Shown: positions 26,672 to 35,631 of the stretch, one piece after another
Layout: each line of letters opens with the position of its first letter
Position numbering within the stretch: position 1 is the first letter of the stretch
Source: Alphaproteobacteria bacterium
GTDB lineage: Bacteria; Pseudomonadota; Alphaproteobacteria; Rhizobiales; Aestuariivirgaceae
Reading direction: 5' to 3'
DNA: 64,000 bases
NCBI GenBank assembly: GCA_024640405.1
Contig: JAHEFB010000015.1
Span: 25,622 to 89,621 of the forward strand
The notes under the pieces: generated by a model
Told to the model about the DNA's origin: nothing
Databases searched by the model: none
The model's input: only the letters and a program-made list of their open reading frames with translations
Made by a program: the position numbers and the translations under genes

Positions 26672-29600
26672 CATTGTCGGAGCTGTCCATCCGGCGGCCG
26701 GTTCTGGCAGCGGTTGTGTCGCTGCTGATCATCGTGGCCGGTCTGGCTTCATTGAATGCCATTTCAGTGCGCGAGTTGCCGGACGTGGACTCGTCCATCG
26801 TGTCGGTTACAACAACTTATGTCGGTGCCGCGCCGGAGGTCGTCGATACGGATATCACAGAAATTGTCGACAGCGCAGTCGCCGGAATTTCCGGCGTAAA
26901 GACCATTACCTCCACCAGCCAGCGGGGGCGCTCAACGACTACCATAGAATTTGAGCTTGGCCGTGATATCGATCAGGCGGCAAACGATGTGCGGGACGCG
27001 ATCGGCAGAGTTCGCGGCAATCTGCCGGAAGAGGTAGACGAACCGCAGGTGGTCAAGAGCGATTCTGACGCTGATCCGGTGATGCGCCTTGCGGTATATT
27101 CAGACCGGCAAAGCCCGGAAGAAGTTACCGATTATCTGGAGCGCTTTATAAAGGACCGCATCACCACCATAGACGGCGTGGCTGATGTTCGCATCTACGG
27201 GCAGCGCCGCGCGGCGATACGAATTTGGCTGGACCGCAGAGCCCTGGCGGCGCGCAATCTCACGGTGGCTGATGTCGAAGCGGCCCTGCGCCAGAACAAT
27301 GTGGAACTGCCTGCAGGTGAGATCGAGTCCAATACCCGGCTATTCACAGTGCGGCTGGATTCCCGGCTGACCAACCCGCAGCAGTTTCGCGACATTGTCG
27401 TGACAGAAGCAGGTGGTGTACCAATCAGGTTGAGTACGCTGGCACGGGTTGAAAAGGGGGTGGAAGACGACAGCACCATCGTGCGATCCAACGGTCTGAA
27501 CGCCATCGGCATTGCGGTCCTTCGGCAGTCACAGTCCAATACGATCGCCATATCAAATGCAGTGCGCAAGCAACTGGCCACCCTGAATACGCAATTGCCG
27601 GAAGGCATGCAGATTTTCGTCGGTTCGGATGACGCCGTGTTCGTCAGTGCGTCGATCAAGGAAGTGTTGATTGCCCTGGGCCTGTCGCTGATTCTGGTGG
27701 TGCTGGTGATTTTGCTTTTCCTGCGCTCGGTTCGAGCCACGCTGATTCCAGCGATAACAATTCCGGTGTCACTTATAGGATGTTTCTTTCTGATCTACCT
27801 GATGGGCTTTTCCCTCAATGTGCTGACATTGCTGGCATTGCTACTGGCCATTGGACTGGTGGTAGATGATGCCATCGTCATGCTGGAAAACATCGAGCGC
27901 CGGCTGGCGCGCGGCGAGACGAGGCTGCAGGCAGCCGTTCACGGATCGCGGCAGGTGACTTTCGCCATTCTGGCAACCTCGGTTACGCTGATTGCAGTGT
28001 TTATCCCGATTTCTTTCCTGCAGGGCGCTGCCGGCAAGTTGTTCACCGAATTTGGTTTCGTGCTGGCCAGTGCGGTCATCATTTCCACATTCGTCGCGCT
28101 AAGTGCGTGTCCGGCGCTGGCCTCGAAAATACTCAAGGCACGCGACGACATCTCCGCTGGTGAACTGCAGCAAACTGAAGGCATTGTGTACCGCTGGTAT
28201 CGCAGGGCCGTCACCGCCTCGATCCGGGCTCCCTTGATCGTTATCGCTGCATGTCTGGCATTTTCGGGAGCCAGCTATATCGCTTTGCAGAATACACAGC
28301 GCGAACTGACCCCGACCGAAGACAGAAGTCTTGTGTTTGTGCCGATGACCGCGCCGCAGGGCTCCACCCTGGCTTTCACTGATGCTCAGGTCAAGAAGCT
28401 GGAAGAACAGCTGGTCAAGGTCAAGGACGAGCTTGATATCAAGATCATATATTCATTTACCGGTTTTCGCGGCAGGCCGTATCGCTCATTCATGGTGGTT
28501 CGGTTCAAGCCCTGGGATGAACGCGATATTTCAGTGGTCGCCGCACGCCGCCGGATGATTCCGATGGTTGCCGGCATTACCGGCGCCCGCGGTTTTCCGG
28601 TCATGCCATCAGGCCTTGGGCTTCGCGGCAGTTCCACGCCGTTGCGTGCTGTAATCGGCGGACCGGATTACGAAAGCGTCAAGGTGTGGGCTGAGGAACT
28701 CAAGCAGAAGGCGCAAGACAATCCCGGCCTTGCCAATGTGGATATTGACTTTGAGCAGAACCAGCCGCAATTCCGCCTTACCGTTGATCGCAGGAGAGCG
28801 GATGACCTGGGCATTTCAGTGCGCACAATTGCTTCCACTCTGCAAACCATGCTGGCCTCGCGCGAAATCACCAGTTATATCGACCGGGGACGCGAATATC
28901 CGGTAATTGTGCAGGCTGAAGATCGCGATCGGCAATCGCCGGATGACATTTCGAAACTGTTCATTCGCTCCGACGATGGCACATCGCTGGTGCCGCTGTC
29001 CTCCGTGGTAAAGCTGGTGGAAACCTCCGAGGCACCGGCGCTGAAACGCTATAACCGCCTGCCGTCCATCACGTTGTCGGCGGCGTTGAATGAAGGCTAC
29101 GCGCTTGGCAACGCCATTGACTTCATCCGTGAGGAGGCAGCCAAGACATTGCCTCCGGAAGCCAATTTGAGTTTTTCCGGTCATTCACAGCAGTATCTTG
29201 AGACATCATCTGGTGTCGCGGTGACCTTTGCGCTTGCCGTCCTGATCGTGTTCCTTGTGCTGGCCGGTCAGTTCGAGAGCTTCGTTCATCCACTTATCAT
29301 CATGTTGTCTGTGCCATTGGCTGTTGCCGGTGCGCTGTATGCATTGTGGGGCGCTGGTCTGAGCCTGAACATATACTCGCAAATCGGCATAATTCTCCTG
29401 ATCGGGTTGATGGCCAAGAATGGCATCCTGATTGTCGAGTTCGCCAACCAGTTGCGTGATGATGGCATGGAGATACGCGATGCTGTCATAGAGGCATCGG
29501 TACTTCGCTTGCGCCCGATTGTCATGACGGTGATATCAACTGTTCTGGGCGCGGTGCCGCTGGTGCTGGCATCGGGAGCGGGAGCTGAAAGCCGTATTGC

Positions 29601-29781
29601 CATCGGCACGGTGGTCATAGGCGGTTTGCTGTGTGCCGGCGTGCTGACGCTGTTCCTGACCCCGGTTTTATACGACCTGATGGCCCGTTTCACCCGCCCG
29701 CGCGGGTATGTCGAAAAACGGTTGGCAGAGGAGCTGGATGCTCCCCGGCCCGGCGCGGCGATGCCTCAGCCCGGTGAGTAG
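26668..29781 (+). CDS. RND efflux permease (HAE1-like)
   Basis: 1037 residues, full length for an AcrB-type proton-driven pump. Twelve transmembrane segments fit the usual 1 + 5 + 1 + 5 layout with two large periplasmic loops. The proton-relay Asp pair is in LLAIGLVVDDAIVMLENIER (about residues 396-416), and the second half has LLIGLMAKNGILIVEFANQL (Lys relay). The start overlaps the adaptor stop (ATGA), so translation is coupled. It exports toxic or amphiphilic compounds; substrates cannot be read from sequence. The hairpin at 29796-29823 ends the region. Confidence 0.95.
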   Translation: MTLSELSIRRPVLAAVVSLLIIVAGLASLNAISVRELPDVDSSIVSVTTTYVGAAPEVVDTDITEIVDSAVAGISGVKTITSTSQRGRSTTTIEFELGRDIDQAANDVRDAIGRVRGNLPEEVDEPQVVKSDSDADPVMRLAVYSDRQSPEEVTDYLERFIKDRITTIDGVADVRIYGQRRAAIRIWLDRRALAARNLTVADVEAALRQNNVELPAGEIESNTRLFTVRLDSRLTNPQQFRDIVVTEAGGVPIRLSTLARVEKGVEDDSTIVRSNGLNAIGIAVLRQSQSNTIAISNAVRKQLATLNTQLPEGMQIFVGSDDAVFVSASIKEVLIALGLSLILVVLVILLFLRSVRATLIPAITIPVSLIGCFFLIYLMGFSLNVLTLLALLLAIGLVVDDAIVMLENIERRLARGETRLQAAVHGSRQVTFAILATSVTLIAVFIPISFLQGAAGKLFTEFGFVLASAVIISTFVALSACPALASKILKARDDISAGELQQTEGIVYRWYRRAVTASIRAPLIVIAACLAFSGASYIALQNTQRELTPTEDRSLVFVPMTAPQGSTLAFTDAQVKKLEEQLVKVKDELDIKIIYSFTGFRGRPYRSFMVVRFKPWDERDISVVAARRRMIPMVAGITGARGFPVMPSGLGLRGSSTPLRAVIGGPDYESVKVWAEELKQKAQDNPGLANVDIDFEQNQPQFRLTVDRRRADDLGISVRTIASTLQTMLASREITSYIDRGREYPVIVQAEDRDRQSPDDISKLFIRSDDGTSLVPLSSVVKLVETSEAPALKRYNRLPSITLSAALNEGYALGNAIDFIREEAAKTLPPEANLSFSGHSQQYLETSSGVAVTFALAVLIVFLVLAGQFESFVHPLIIMLSVPLAVAGALYALWGAGLSLNIYSQIGIILLIGLMAKNGILIVEFANQLRDDGMEIRDAVIEASVLRLRPIVMTVISTVLGAVPLVLASGAGAESRIAIGTVVIGGLLCAGVLTLFLTPVLYDLMARFTRPRGYVEKRLAEELDAPRPGAAMPQPGE

Positions 29782-29795
29782 GTCAAGACAATGAC

Positions 29796-29823
29796 CCTGT
29801 CCCGGCATCACTACCGGGACAGG
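29796..29823. terminator. Convergent-gene hairpin, 10-bp perfect stem
   Basis: CCTGTCCCGG and CCGGGACAGG pair perfectly around an 8-base loop. The element sits in the 54-bp gap between the convergent RND permease and solute-binding-protein genes, so it can end transcripts from both sides. Four A residues follow on the plus strand, giving a TTTT run before the stem on the minus strand, but there is no long T-run after either side. Confidence 0.6.
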
Positions 29824-29835
29824 AAAACCATTGTT

Positions 29836-31434
29836 CTATGTCATCCACCAGCGTTCGATAATCCGGCGGCCGTCGAATGCCCGGCCCCAGGAGACGTCCC
29901 CATGGGCGATCTTCTTGTTGCGGGCGGACACCCCGTTGGCAAACATCGGCACGATTACCCCGCCGTCATCGCGCAGCATTTTCTGCATCTCGTGATACAT
30001 TCCCTTGCGCTTGTCATTGTCCAGTTCGGCTCTGGCAGCTACCAGCAGTTCGTTGAACTTTTCGTCCTTCCAGTGTGTCTCGTTCCATGCAGCCTTCGGC
30101 GCATAGCCGGTCGAGAACATTGTGTCCTCGGTGGCATAACCGCCCCAGTAGCTGGTGCACCACGGCTTTTTCAACCACACGTTGGACCAGTAACCGTCAT
30201 TTGGTTCGCGAACCACATTGATGTTGATACCCGCCTTGCCGGCCGATGCAGCAAACAGCTGTGCAGCGTCAAGGGCGCCGGAGAAGGCTGCGTCGGATGC
30301 GCTGAGGTCAACCGTGATATTGCCCAGGCCTGATTTCTGCATGTGGAATTTCGCTTTGTCCGGATCGTAGGCTGTCTGCTCAAGATCGGCATCGAAATAG
30401 CGATAGGAGGGCCCGATTGGATTGTCGTTGCCGACCCTGCCGTGGCCGTTGAGTATCTTCTTTACCATCTCCTCGCGGTTCATGGCGTACTTAAGGGCCT
30501 TGCGCAGATCAGGATTGTCAAACGGAGCCACATCCATCTGCATGGGCATGACGTAATGCAGTGGCCCGACGCCTTCCTCCACGACAATAGCCGGGTTGCG
30601 CGAGATCAGAGCCACGGTCTTCAGGTCAACCTGATCAATCGCGTCGACTGCGCCTGAGAGCAGGGCGTTGTTCCGCGCCGTGGAATCGATGATGGACAAC
30701 AGTTCAACGCTGTCTGCGTGAGCAGCGCCGTCCTTCCAGTAGTTCGGGTTCCGCTCGAAATCGACCCTGACGCCCGGATCGTTGGTCTTGATGATGTAAC
30801 CACCTGTCCCGCCGGCCTGCCAATCGATTTTTCCGTCCTTTGCCGGATAGATGCCGAAAGTCGCCTCGTTGAAATTGAACGGGAAATCGGCATTGCCGCC
30901 TGAAAGTTCGAACACAACGGTGTCCGGTCCGTCAGCGCGAATATCTGTAACCGGCGCCAGGATGGGTTTGCCGACAGATTTGGTGTCCTTGCCGCGGTGA
31001 TGGTTCATCGATGCGATGACGTCATCGGCGGTCATGGTCTTGCCGTTGTGGAACACGACGCCCTTGCGCAACTTGAATGTCCACACCCTGGCGTCAGGGC
31101 TTGACGACCATTCGGTCGCCAACGATGGCACAAGGTCGCCATTGGGGGCCAGTTCGGTCAGTGTGTTGGCAACCGCATAGGCAACGACCCACTGAAGGCC
31201 GTTTTCGATGACTGCCGGGTCCTGGGTGTCGGTCGTCGCACCGTGACCCATTGCAAGCCGCATGTGACCGCCTTTTTTCGGTCCGTCGGCCAGCGCCTGG
31301 TCAATCAGCGTGGTCCCGATTGTTGCTGCTATTCCCAGCGCTCCGGCCCTGCCGAGAAACTCACGCCGTGACATGCGGCCTCTCTGAAACTGGCCGATAA
31401 GCCATTGTGCGTGTTTTTCATTATCGAAATTCAT
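29836..31434 (-). CDS. ABC transporter family 5 solute-binding protein, Tat-exported
   Basis: 532 residues from ATG 31434 with GGGAG upstream; the frame upstream to 31503 overlaps the CocE gene stop. A twin-arginine signal (SRREFLGRAGALGIAA, about residues 22-37) leads into the mature chain ADGPKKGGHMRLAMG. The family-5 (DppA/OppA-like) lobes are complete, with the LRKGVVFHNGKTMTADDV motif near residue 115. It captures peptides or other substrates in the periplasm. No permease or ATPase gene is nearby, so it is an orphan. It is a paralogue of the protein at 53640 (same KxGGHM opening and RWW ending). It follows the CocE hydrolase gene after about 65 bp and may share its transcript. Confidence 0.88.
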   Translation of the reverse strand: MNFDNEKHAQWLIGQFQRGRMSRREFLGRAGALGIAATIGTTLIDQALADGPKKGGHMRLAMGHGATTDTQDPAVIENGLQWVVAYAVANTLTELAPNGDLVPSLATEWSSSPDARVWTFKLRKGVVFHNGKTMTADDVIASMNHHRGKDTKSVGKPILAPVTDIRADGPDTVVFELSGGNADFPFNFNEATFGIYPAKDGKIDWQAGGTGGYIIKTNDPGVRVDFERNPNYWKDGAAHADSVELLSIIDSTARNNALLSGAVDAIDQVDLKTVALISRNPAIVVEEGVGPLHYVMPMQMDVAPFDNPDLRKALKYAMNREEMVKKILNGHGRVGNDNPIGPSYRYFDADLEQTAYDPDKAKFHMQKSGLGNITVDLSASDAAFSGALDAAQLFAASAGKAGININVVREPNDGYWSNVWLKKPWCTSYWGGYATEDTMFSTGYAPKAAWNETHWKDEKFNELLVAARAELDNDKRKGMYHEMQKMLRDDGGVIVPMFANGVSARNKKIAHGDVSWGRAFDGRRIIERWWMT

Positions 31435-31499
31435 GATGGTCTCCCTTTGGTTATCTGTTTTGTGCGAAGTATCGGCAACTGACATCACCAAATATTGCC

Positions 31500-33503
31500 T
31501 CACACATGGTCTCTCGGGATTTCTTCATCCCACTCCTTCTCAAACAGCAGTTTGTTCCCTTCAAAGGCCCGCAAATGCCCCTCCAGATGGAAATCGGTGG
31601 CGCTGCTGGTCATGCGGGTCAGGGTTTCAGTGCGAACCTGCCAGTCTCCTCGCTTGAACTTGAACGTCCATGCTCCTTCGGTCCGGGCCGAAAGGGGATC
31701 ATCCGGTTTGATCCAGTAGGAATGCCGTGCCTGACTGTCGCTTATCAGGCCGTTGGCGTCATCAAGCTGGCAGCCGAGGTCATCACGGATCTCCATGAAT
31801 ACTTCACCGGTTCGCTCGTCTTGCTGACACACCCGCTGGTTGCCGGCAGGCCGAAGAACCGTAAATCCATTACCGGGCAACGCAGGTGCCTCTGGCATGC
31901 TCACCTTGCCGCAGGATGGTTGCCTGACCGGCAGGCGGAGGTGGCTGCCTGCAAGGCGAAGACTAAGCGTTGCCGTTTCGGGTGCAGGCCACAGTGCGGG
32001 CCAGTAGGTGGATGACAGCGCCAGCCGGATACGGTGTCCTCTGTGGAACACATAGCCTGCTCCGCAAAGCCTAAACTTGACCTTGTAGAATGTGCCTGGT
32101 TGCAGTTTTTCGGGAAGTTCGTGAGAATCGCGATGAGTGAGATTGAGGGGGTTATGCGATACCCGCGTGCTGGCACCGTCCGGTGCCACATCACACAGAC
32201 GCGCCGCGACAAACCCGACCGGTCTGTCGCAGGCAATCTCAAGTTCAAGTTCGGGAAAACCGAGAATTGTCAATTCGTCTTCAAGAGCCTCGGTTTCAAA
32301 GCATATGGACTTTGCATCATCATGGCGCTGGTCACCCGGCAGTTCGTCATCAACCCGCATGCCTGGGCAAAAATTGCCGAAGGCCAGGCCGGTATCCTGT
32401 TTGGTGGTAATCGTGACTTCGCCATCTTCGCTGGAAGTGGCGGACAGACGTCCGTTTCCTGCCAGATACAATTCAATTGAATTCATGGAAGGAGAAGGCC
32501 ACCTGGCCTCCTCGATCCAGTGTCCTGGACGGCGGCCATTTTTTGCTGACGGCACGTTTGATTCCATGAGATAGGCCCGCAGGGACGCTACCTGATCCAT
32601 GCCATTGTCGATGCCCTTGAGCCAGAAGTCCCACCAGCGTACGGCTTCGGCTAGGAAGTCGAAGCCCGGCGTCACCCGTGCCAGATGAGGGTAACTGTGC
32701 TCCCACGGTCCAATGATGCCTTTGGCTGGTGCCTCCAGTCCTTCAAGCAACCGCAGTATGGCGTTTGTGTAGCAATCGTACCACCCGCCGACAGCAAGCA
32801 CGGCGGCTCTTATGTCCGAATAATTTTCGCAAACCGAGCCGTGTTTCCAGAAATCGTCGCGGCGCTGATGACGCAGCCAGTTGGCCGCCAGCAGCGGCAT
32901 GTTCTCCAGCCGCTCGAGCCATTGATTGCGCCAGTCATCGCCGACCAGCGCGGGATCCGGCGGGCGCGATGAATAGGCCAGCATCTGTTGCGACCAGGTG
33001 GTATTGTCGTTGTTCAGGCATCCGCCCATATAGTGAATGTCGTCCGAATACCGGTCGTCAGTCGAGCAGGATGTGATGATGGCCTTCAATGCCGGTGGCC
33101 GCAGCGCGGCGATCTGCAATCCGTTGAATCCGCCCCATGAGTGGCCAATCATGCCGACATTGCCGTCACACCATGCCTGTTCGGCAATCCATGCGATGAC
33201 GTGTTTTCCATCATCCAGCTCACGCGCGGTGTATTCGTCCTCCATAAGGCCGTCGGACTCGCCGTTGCCGCGAATATCCACCCTGACACCGACATACCCG
33301 GCGCGGGCAAAATGATCGAAGGTGATGTTGTCTCTGCCACCGGTTCCACCGCGTTTGCGATAGGGCAGATACTCCAGAATGGCGGGAACCGGCTGACTGT
33401 GGCACTCGTCGGGTATCCAGATGCGCGCTGCCAGGCGACACCCATCGGGCATGGCAATCCATTGGTTTTCTACAATTCTGTAGCCGTAATTGCGAACATC
33501 CAT
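31500..33503 (-). CDS. CocE/NonD family hydrolase (X-Pro dipeptidyl-peptidase type)
   Basis: 667 residues. The N-terminal alpha/beta-hydrolase has the nucleophile elbow GHSWGGFNG (Ser at about residue 122) and an earlier VRVDIRGNGESDG stretch; the Asp and His of the triad are expected near 250-290 (PWEHSYPH). The C-terminal jelly-roll domain (about residues 330-560) is that of PepX-type enzymes. Members cleave acyl groups or dipeptides at Pro, or hydrolyse cocaine-like esters. ATG 33503 has AGAGG upstream. The binding-protein gene downstream suggests that imported peptides or esters are the substrate (inference). Confidence 0.9.
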   Translation of the reverse strand: MDVRNYGYRIVENQWIAMPDGCRLAARIWIPDECHSQPVPAILEYLPYRKRGGTGGRDNITFDHFARAGYVGVRVDIRGNGESDGLMEDEYTARELDDGKHVIAWIAEQAWCDGNVGMIGHSWGGFNGLQIAALRPPALKAIITSCSTDDRYSDDIHYMGGCLNNDNTTWSQQMLAYSSRPPDPALVGDDWRNQWLERLENMPLLAANWLRHQRRDDFWKHGSVCENYSDIRAAVLAVGGWYDCYTNAILRLLEGLEAPAKGIIGPWEHSYPHLARVTPGFDFLAEAVRWWDFWLKGIDNGMDQVASLRAYLMESNVPSAKNGRRPGHWIEEARWPSPSMNSIELYLAGNGRLSATSSEDGEVTITTKQDTGLAFGNFCPGMRVDDELPGDQRHDDAKSICFETEALEDELTILGFPELELEIACDRPVGFVAARLCDVAPDGASTRVSHNPLNLTHRDSHELPEKLQPGTFYKVKFRLCGAGYVFHRGHRIRLALSSTYWPALWPAPETATLSLRLAGSHLRLPVRQPSCGKVSMPEAPALPGNGFTVLRPAGNQRVCQQDERTGEVFMEIRDDLGCQLDDANGLISDSQARHSYWIKPDDPLSARTEGAWTFKFKRGDWQVRTETLTRMTSSATDFHLEGHLRAFEGNKLLFEKEWDEEIPRDHV

Positions 33504-33586
33504 GACTTAAGCCTCTGGCGGACAACTCAACGCGGCAAGGATCATGGGAAGAGGGCTGCTGACGCAATTTCGCGGCTTCGCACTAG

Positions 33587-33687
33587 TTGACGCGAGTTTA
33601 TGCTATTAACGCAATAGTTCGCTTAAGAACTGAGTTAAATTTCAAGACTCTGCCTGGAAAATTTTGATTTTTGCAGGATTGGTCAGC
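33587..33687 (+). promoter_or_regulatory. Copy A of conserved leader of the XRE regulator gene
   Basis: These 101 bases align without gaps to 39253-39353, the leader of the intact XRE regulator gene, at 65 of 101 positions by hand count. The first 44 positions match at 37, including TTGACGCGAGTTTATGCT (identical) and CGCTTAAGAAC (identical). Both copies end 101 bases after the first T, directly at the start codon. Retention of the distal 44 bp suggests a promoter or operator for the regulator itself. Confidence 0.65.
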
Positions 33688-33754
33688 ATGGAAATCGCGC
33701 GGAATCTCAAGCTTTTGCGCGGCATTGGGAAATCCATGTCACAGATACGCCGCA
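33688..33754 (+). pseudogene. Truncated 5' end of an XRE regulator gene
   Basis: ATG 33688 reads MEIARNLKLLRGIGKSMSQIRR, matching MDIARNLKLLCSFEKSISQICR of the intact gene at 39354. Similarity ends at about 33754, five bases before the stop of the leftward glycosyltransferase gene. The open frame beyond is antisense glycosyltransferase sequence. About 247 codons of the regulator are missing. Codon differences are spread over all positions, so the copy is old or came from a diverged relative. Confidence 0.75.
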
Positions 33755-33758
33755 CCCG

Positions 33759-35051
33759 TCAGTGTTGCGGCATGAGTCCGCCACGGGTTTTTCTTACCAC
33801 TGCAGCCAGGGATGATTGGTACTGGCTGTTTGAAAAATTGCGTTCATAGACTGAGCGGCCCTTGTGATTGACAGACTGCTTGCCTGCATGCAGACCCAGC
33901 ATGGCATCGGCAAACTGACTGGCATCATGAGCCACGATTATTGCCTGGTCGATGTCTTCCACGCCTTCGAACGCGGGCACCACTGCATCGGATGTCACAG
34001 CGAATTTTCCCATAGCCAATGCCTCAATCAACTTGATCGAGGTACCCGATGCCGCCAGTGTCGGCGCGATCACAAACCGGGAAATGGCATACAAGGCCGC
34101 AACCGACGGCACTTCTCCAAACCATATTGAGGCGTGAGCCGCATGCAGTTCAGGGTTTGCCTGACGAACGGCATGGGCAACCGAACCGGCAATGGCAATC
34201 CGCAATCCGCTGGTTGCCAGCAACGGCATCACATCGCTCAGAAACCACTCAACACTTTTGCAGTTCGCATGATGTTGGTCTCCGATATACACGAAATCGA
34301 TAAGTGGGTTTTGGATCGTAAAGTCTATTTCGTTGGGCTCATCCTTGATTGTCGGCCTTACAATAAAGTTTTGCTTGTCATGAGACGTGCGGCAGAAATG
34401 TTGATAATCCCGATTGGTCAGGTGCAGGAGTACATCGGCCCCTGCGCACAAATCGGCTTCGTCGCGTGTCAAGGCGGCGACATCGTCGAGTTTATTCGTG
34501 AACGGATTGGATACTGCGCTCTTGCGATAACGTTCTGTCTGAACATCATGGGTGTCCAGCACAATCAGCGGCGGGCTTGATTGTGAGCCGGTCGCGAGTT
34601 CTGAAATCCGTGCGGCCAGGCGCATGTTCATACAATGATTGACATGAATGATGCCAATCGAACGGTTTTCCAGTTGTGCCAGCAACTCGGGTGGTATTTT
34701 GGAATGAGCTGCAATGTCGGCGTGAATTGCCATGGCCGAGCGCCGGCCTGTCTCAGTCCATCTGCTGTAGCTCGGCGACCGTGCCGGTTCGAGGTGGTCT
34801 GCAGACCGGGTAAAGAACAATTGTTGCCGGCGCGAGAATGAAAACTTTCCGGCAAGGGTTTCGTAGTCGCCGGGTTGAAGCGAGGCAGACGATTGATCGT
34901 GTGCGACAACCAGCAGGGCTACATCAAAATTCAGGTTCTGGTATGCACGAACCTGCGCTGCGAAAATATTGGCACTTCCGGACAGCGGCCACTGCGGGCA
35001 CAAAATCACGCACATCGGCGTATTCACGTCTGATTTTTCAACCATCGTCAT
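33759..35051 (-). CDS. Glycosyltransferase, family 4-like
   Basis: 430 residues with a GT-B layout. The N-terminal domain begins with CVILCPQWPLSGSANIFAAQV. The C-terminal nucleotide-sugar domain contains DFVYIGDQHHANCKSVEWFL, WFGEVPSVAALYAISRFVI and the acidic motif GTSIKLIEALAMGKFAVTS, in which the Glu contacts the donor. It is the last gene of the four-gene leftward operon, four bases after the stop of the preceding gene. Its 3' end abuts the truncated regulator copy. It probably adds a sugar to a surface polysaccharide. Confidence 0.82.
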   Translation of the reverse strand: MTMVEKSDVNTPMCVILCPQWPLSGSANIFAAQVRAYQNLNFDVALLVVAHDQSSASLQPGDYETLAGKFSFSRRQQLFFTRSADHLEPARSPSYSRWTETGRRSAMAIHADIAAHSKIPPELLAQLENRSIGIIHVNHCMNMRLAARISELATGSQSSPPLIVLDTHDVQTERYRKSAVSNPFTNKLDDVAALTRDEADLCAGADVLLHLTNRDYQHFCRTSHDKQNFIVRPTIKDEPNEIDFTIQNPLIDFVYIGDQHHANCKSVEWFLSDVMPLLATSGLRIAIAGSVAHAVRQANPELHAAHASIWFGEVPSVAALYAISRFVIAPTLAASGTSIKLIEALAMGKFAVTSDAVVPAFEGVEDIDQAIIVAHDASQFADAMLGLHAGKQSVNHKGRSVYERNFSNSQYQSSLAAVVRKTRGGLMPQH

Positions 35052-35055
35052 ATTC

Positions 35056-35631
35056 TCATTCGATTGGTCGGAACATGATGGTGCTCACTGAAATGCCGGG
35101 CAGGGGTTGGCGGATATCGCCATCAATGGCACCCCCTGATCTTTTGAAATCCTTCAAAGTGATGAAATAGGCAGGCAGTTGTCGAGTAGCCGAAAGCGGT
35201 ACCTCGACACTCAGCAGATACTGGCGTTCCTTCGACTTCGGAGCCTGCCAGCAAAACTGGAAGTGGCCATTGATGTCCAGCGTGAAACTCTCAATCTTTT
35301 GAGCCGGATCGGATTGGCCATCGCAGAAATAGAGTTTCACCTCGACTTTGCCTACCGGTGGCTGTTCCGGGATTATCAGCAACTGGGCGACAGGCCGGTT
35401 CGTCTGTCTTCCCAGCTGGCCGGGCCGTCCCCAGCCGTATTGCAGGTAAACGCCTGCCAGGCCCGGTGAGCGCATGTCGACTGCCAGCGGCAGATTGCCG
35501 GTAGAGGTTCGCCGAGCCCGTGCGAGTTGGGTCAGCACTTGCAGACGCCCGTCTCCGGGACAGCGAGACAGGTCCGTCGTTGTTGCATATCTGAGCTCTT
35601 CAGAGAACGACATTGCTTGATCAGTCTTCAT
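35056..35631 (-). CDS. Unknown protein within glycosyltransferase operon
   Basis: 191 residues with no signal peptide or membrane segment. I do not recognise the family. The composition suggests a beta-sandwich: KVEVKLYFCDGQ, SFTLDINGHFQFCWQAP and YLLSVEVPLSA are alternating hydrophobic strands. The start at 35631 overlaps the 3' end of the fused glycosyltransferase by 11 bases, and its own stop is four bases before the next gene, so it is tightly coupled. A role in recognising or modifying the glycan made by the operon is possible but unsupported. Confidence 0.65.
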   Translation of the reverse strand: MKTDQAMSFSEELRYATTTDLSRCPGDGRLQVLTQLARARRTSTGNLPLAVDMRSPGLAGVYLQYGWGRPGQLGRQTNRPVAQLLIIPEQPPVGKVEVKLYFCDGQSDPAQKIESFTLDINGHFQFCWQAPKSKERQYLLSVEVPLSATRQLPAYFITLKDFKRSGGAIDGDIRQPLPGISVSTIMFRPIE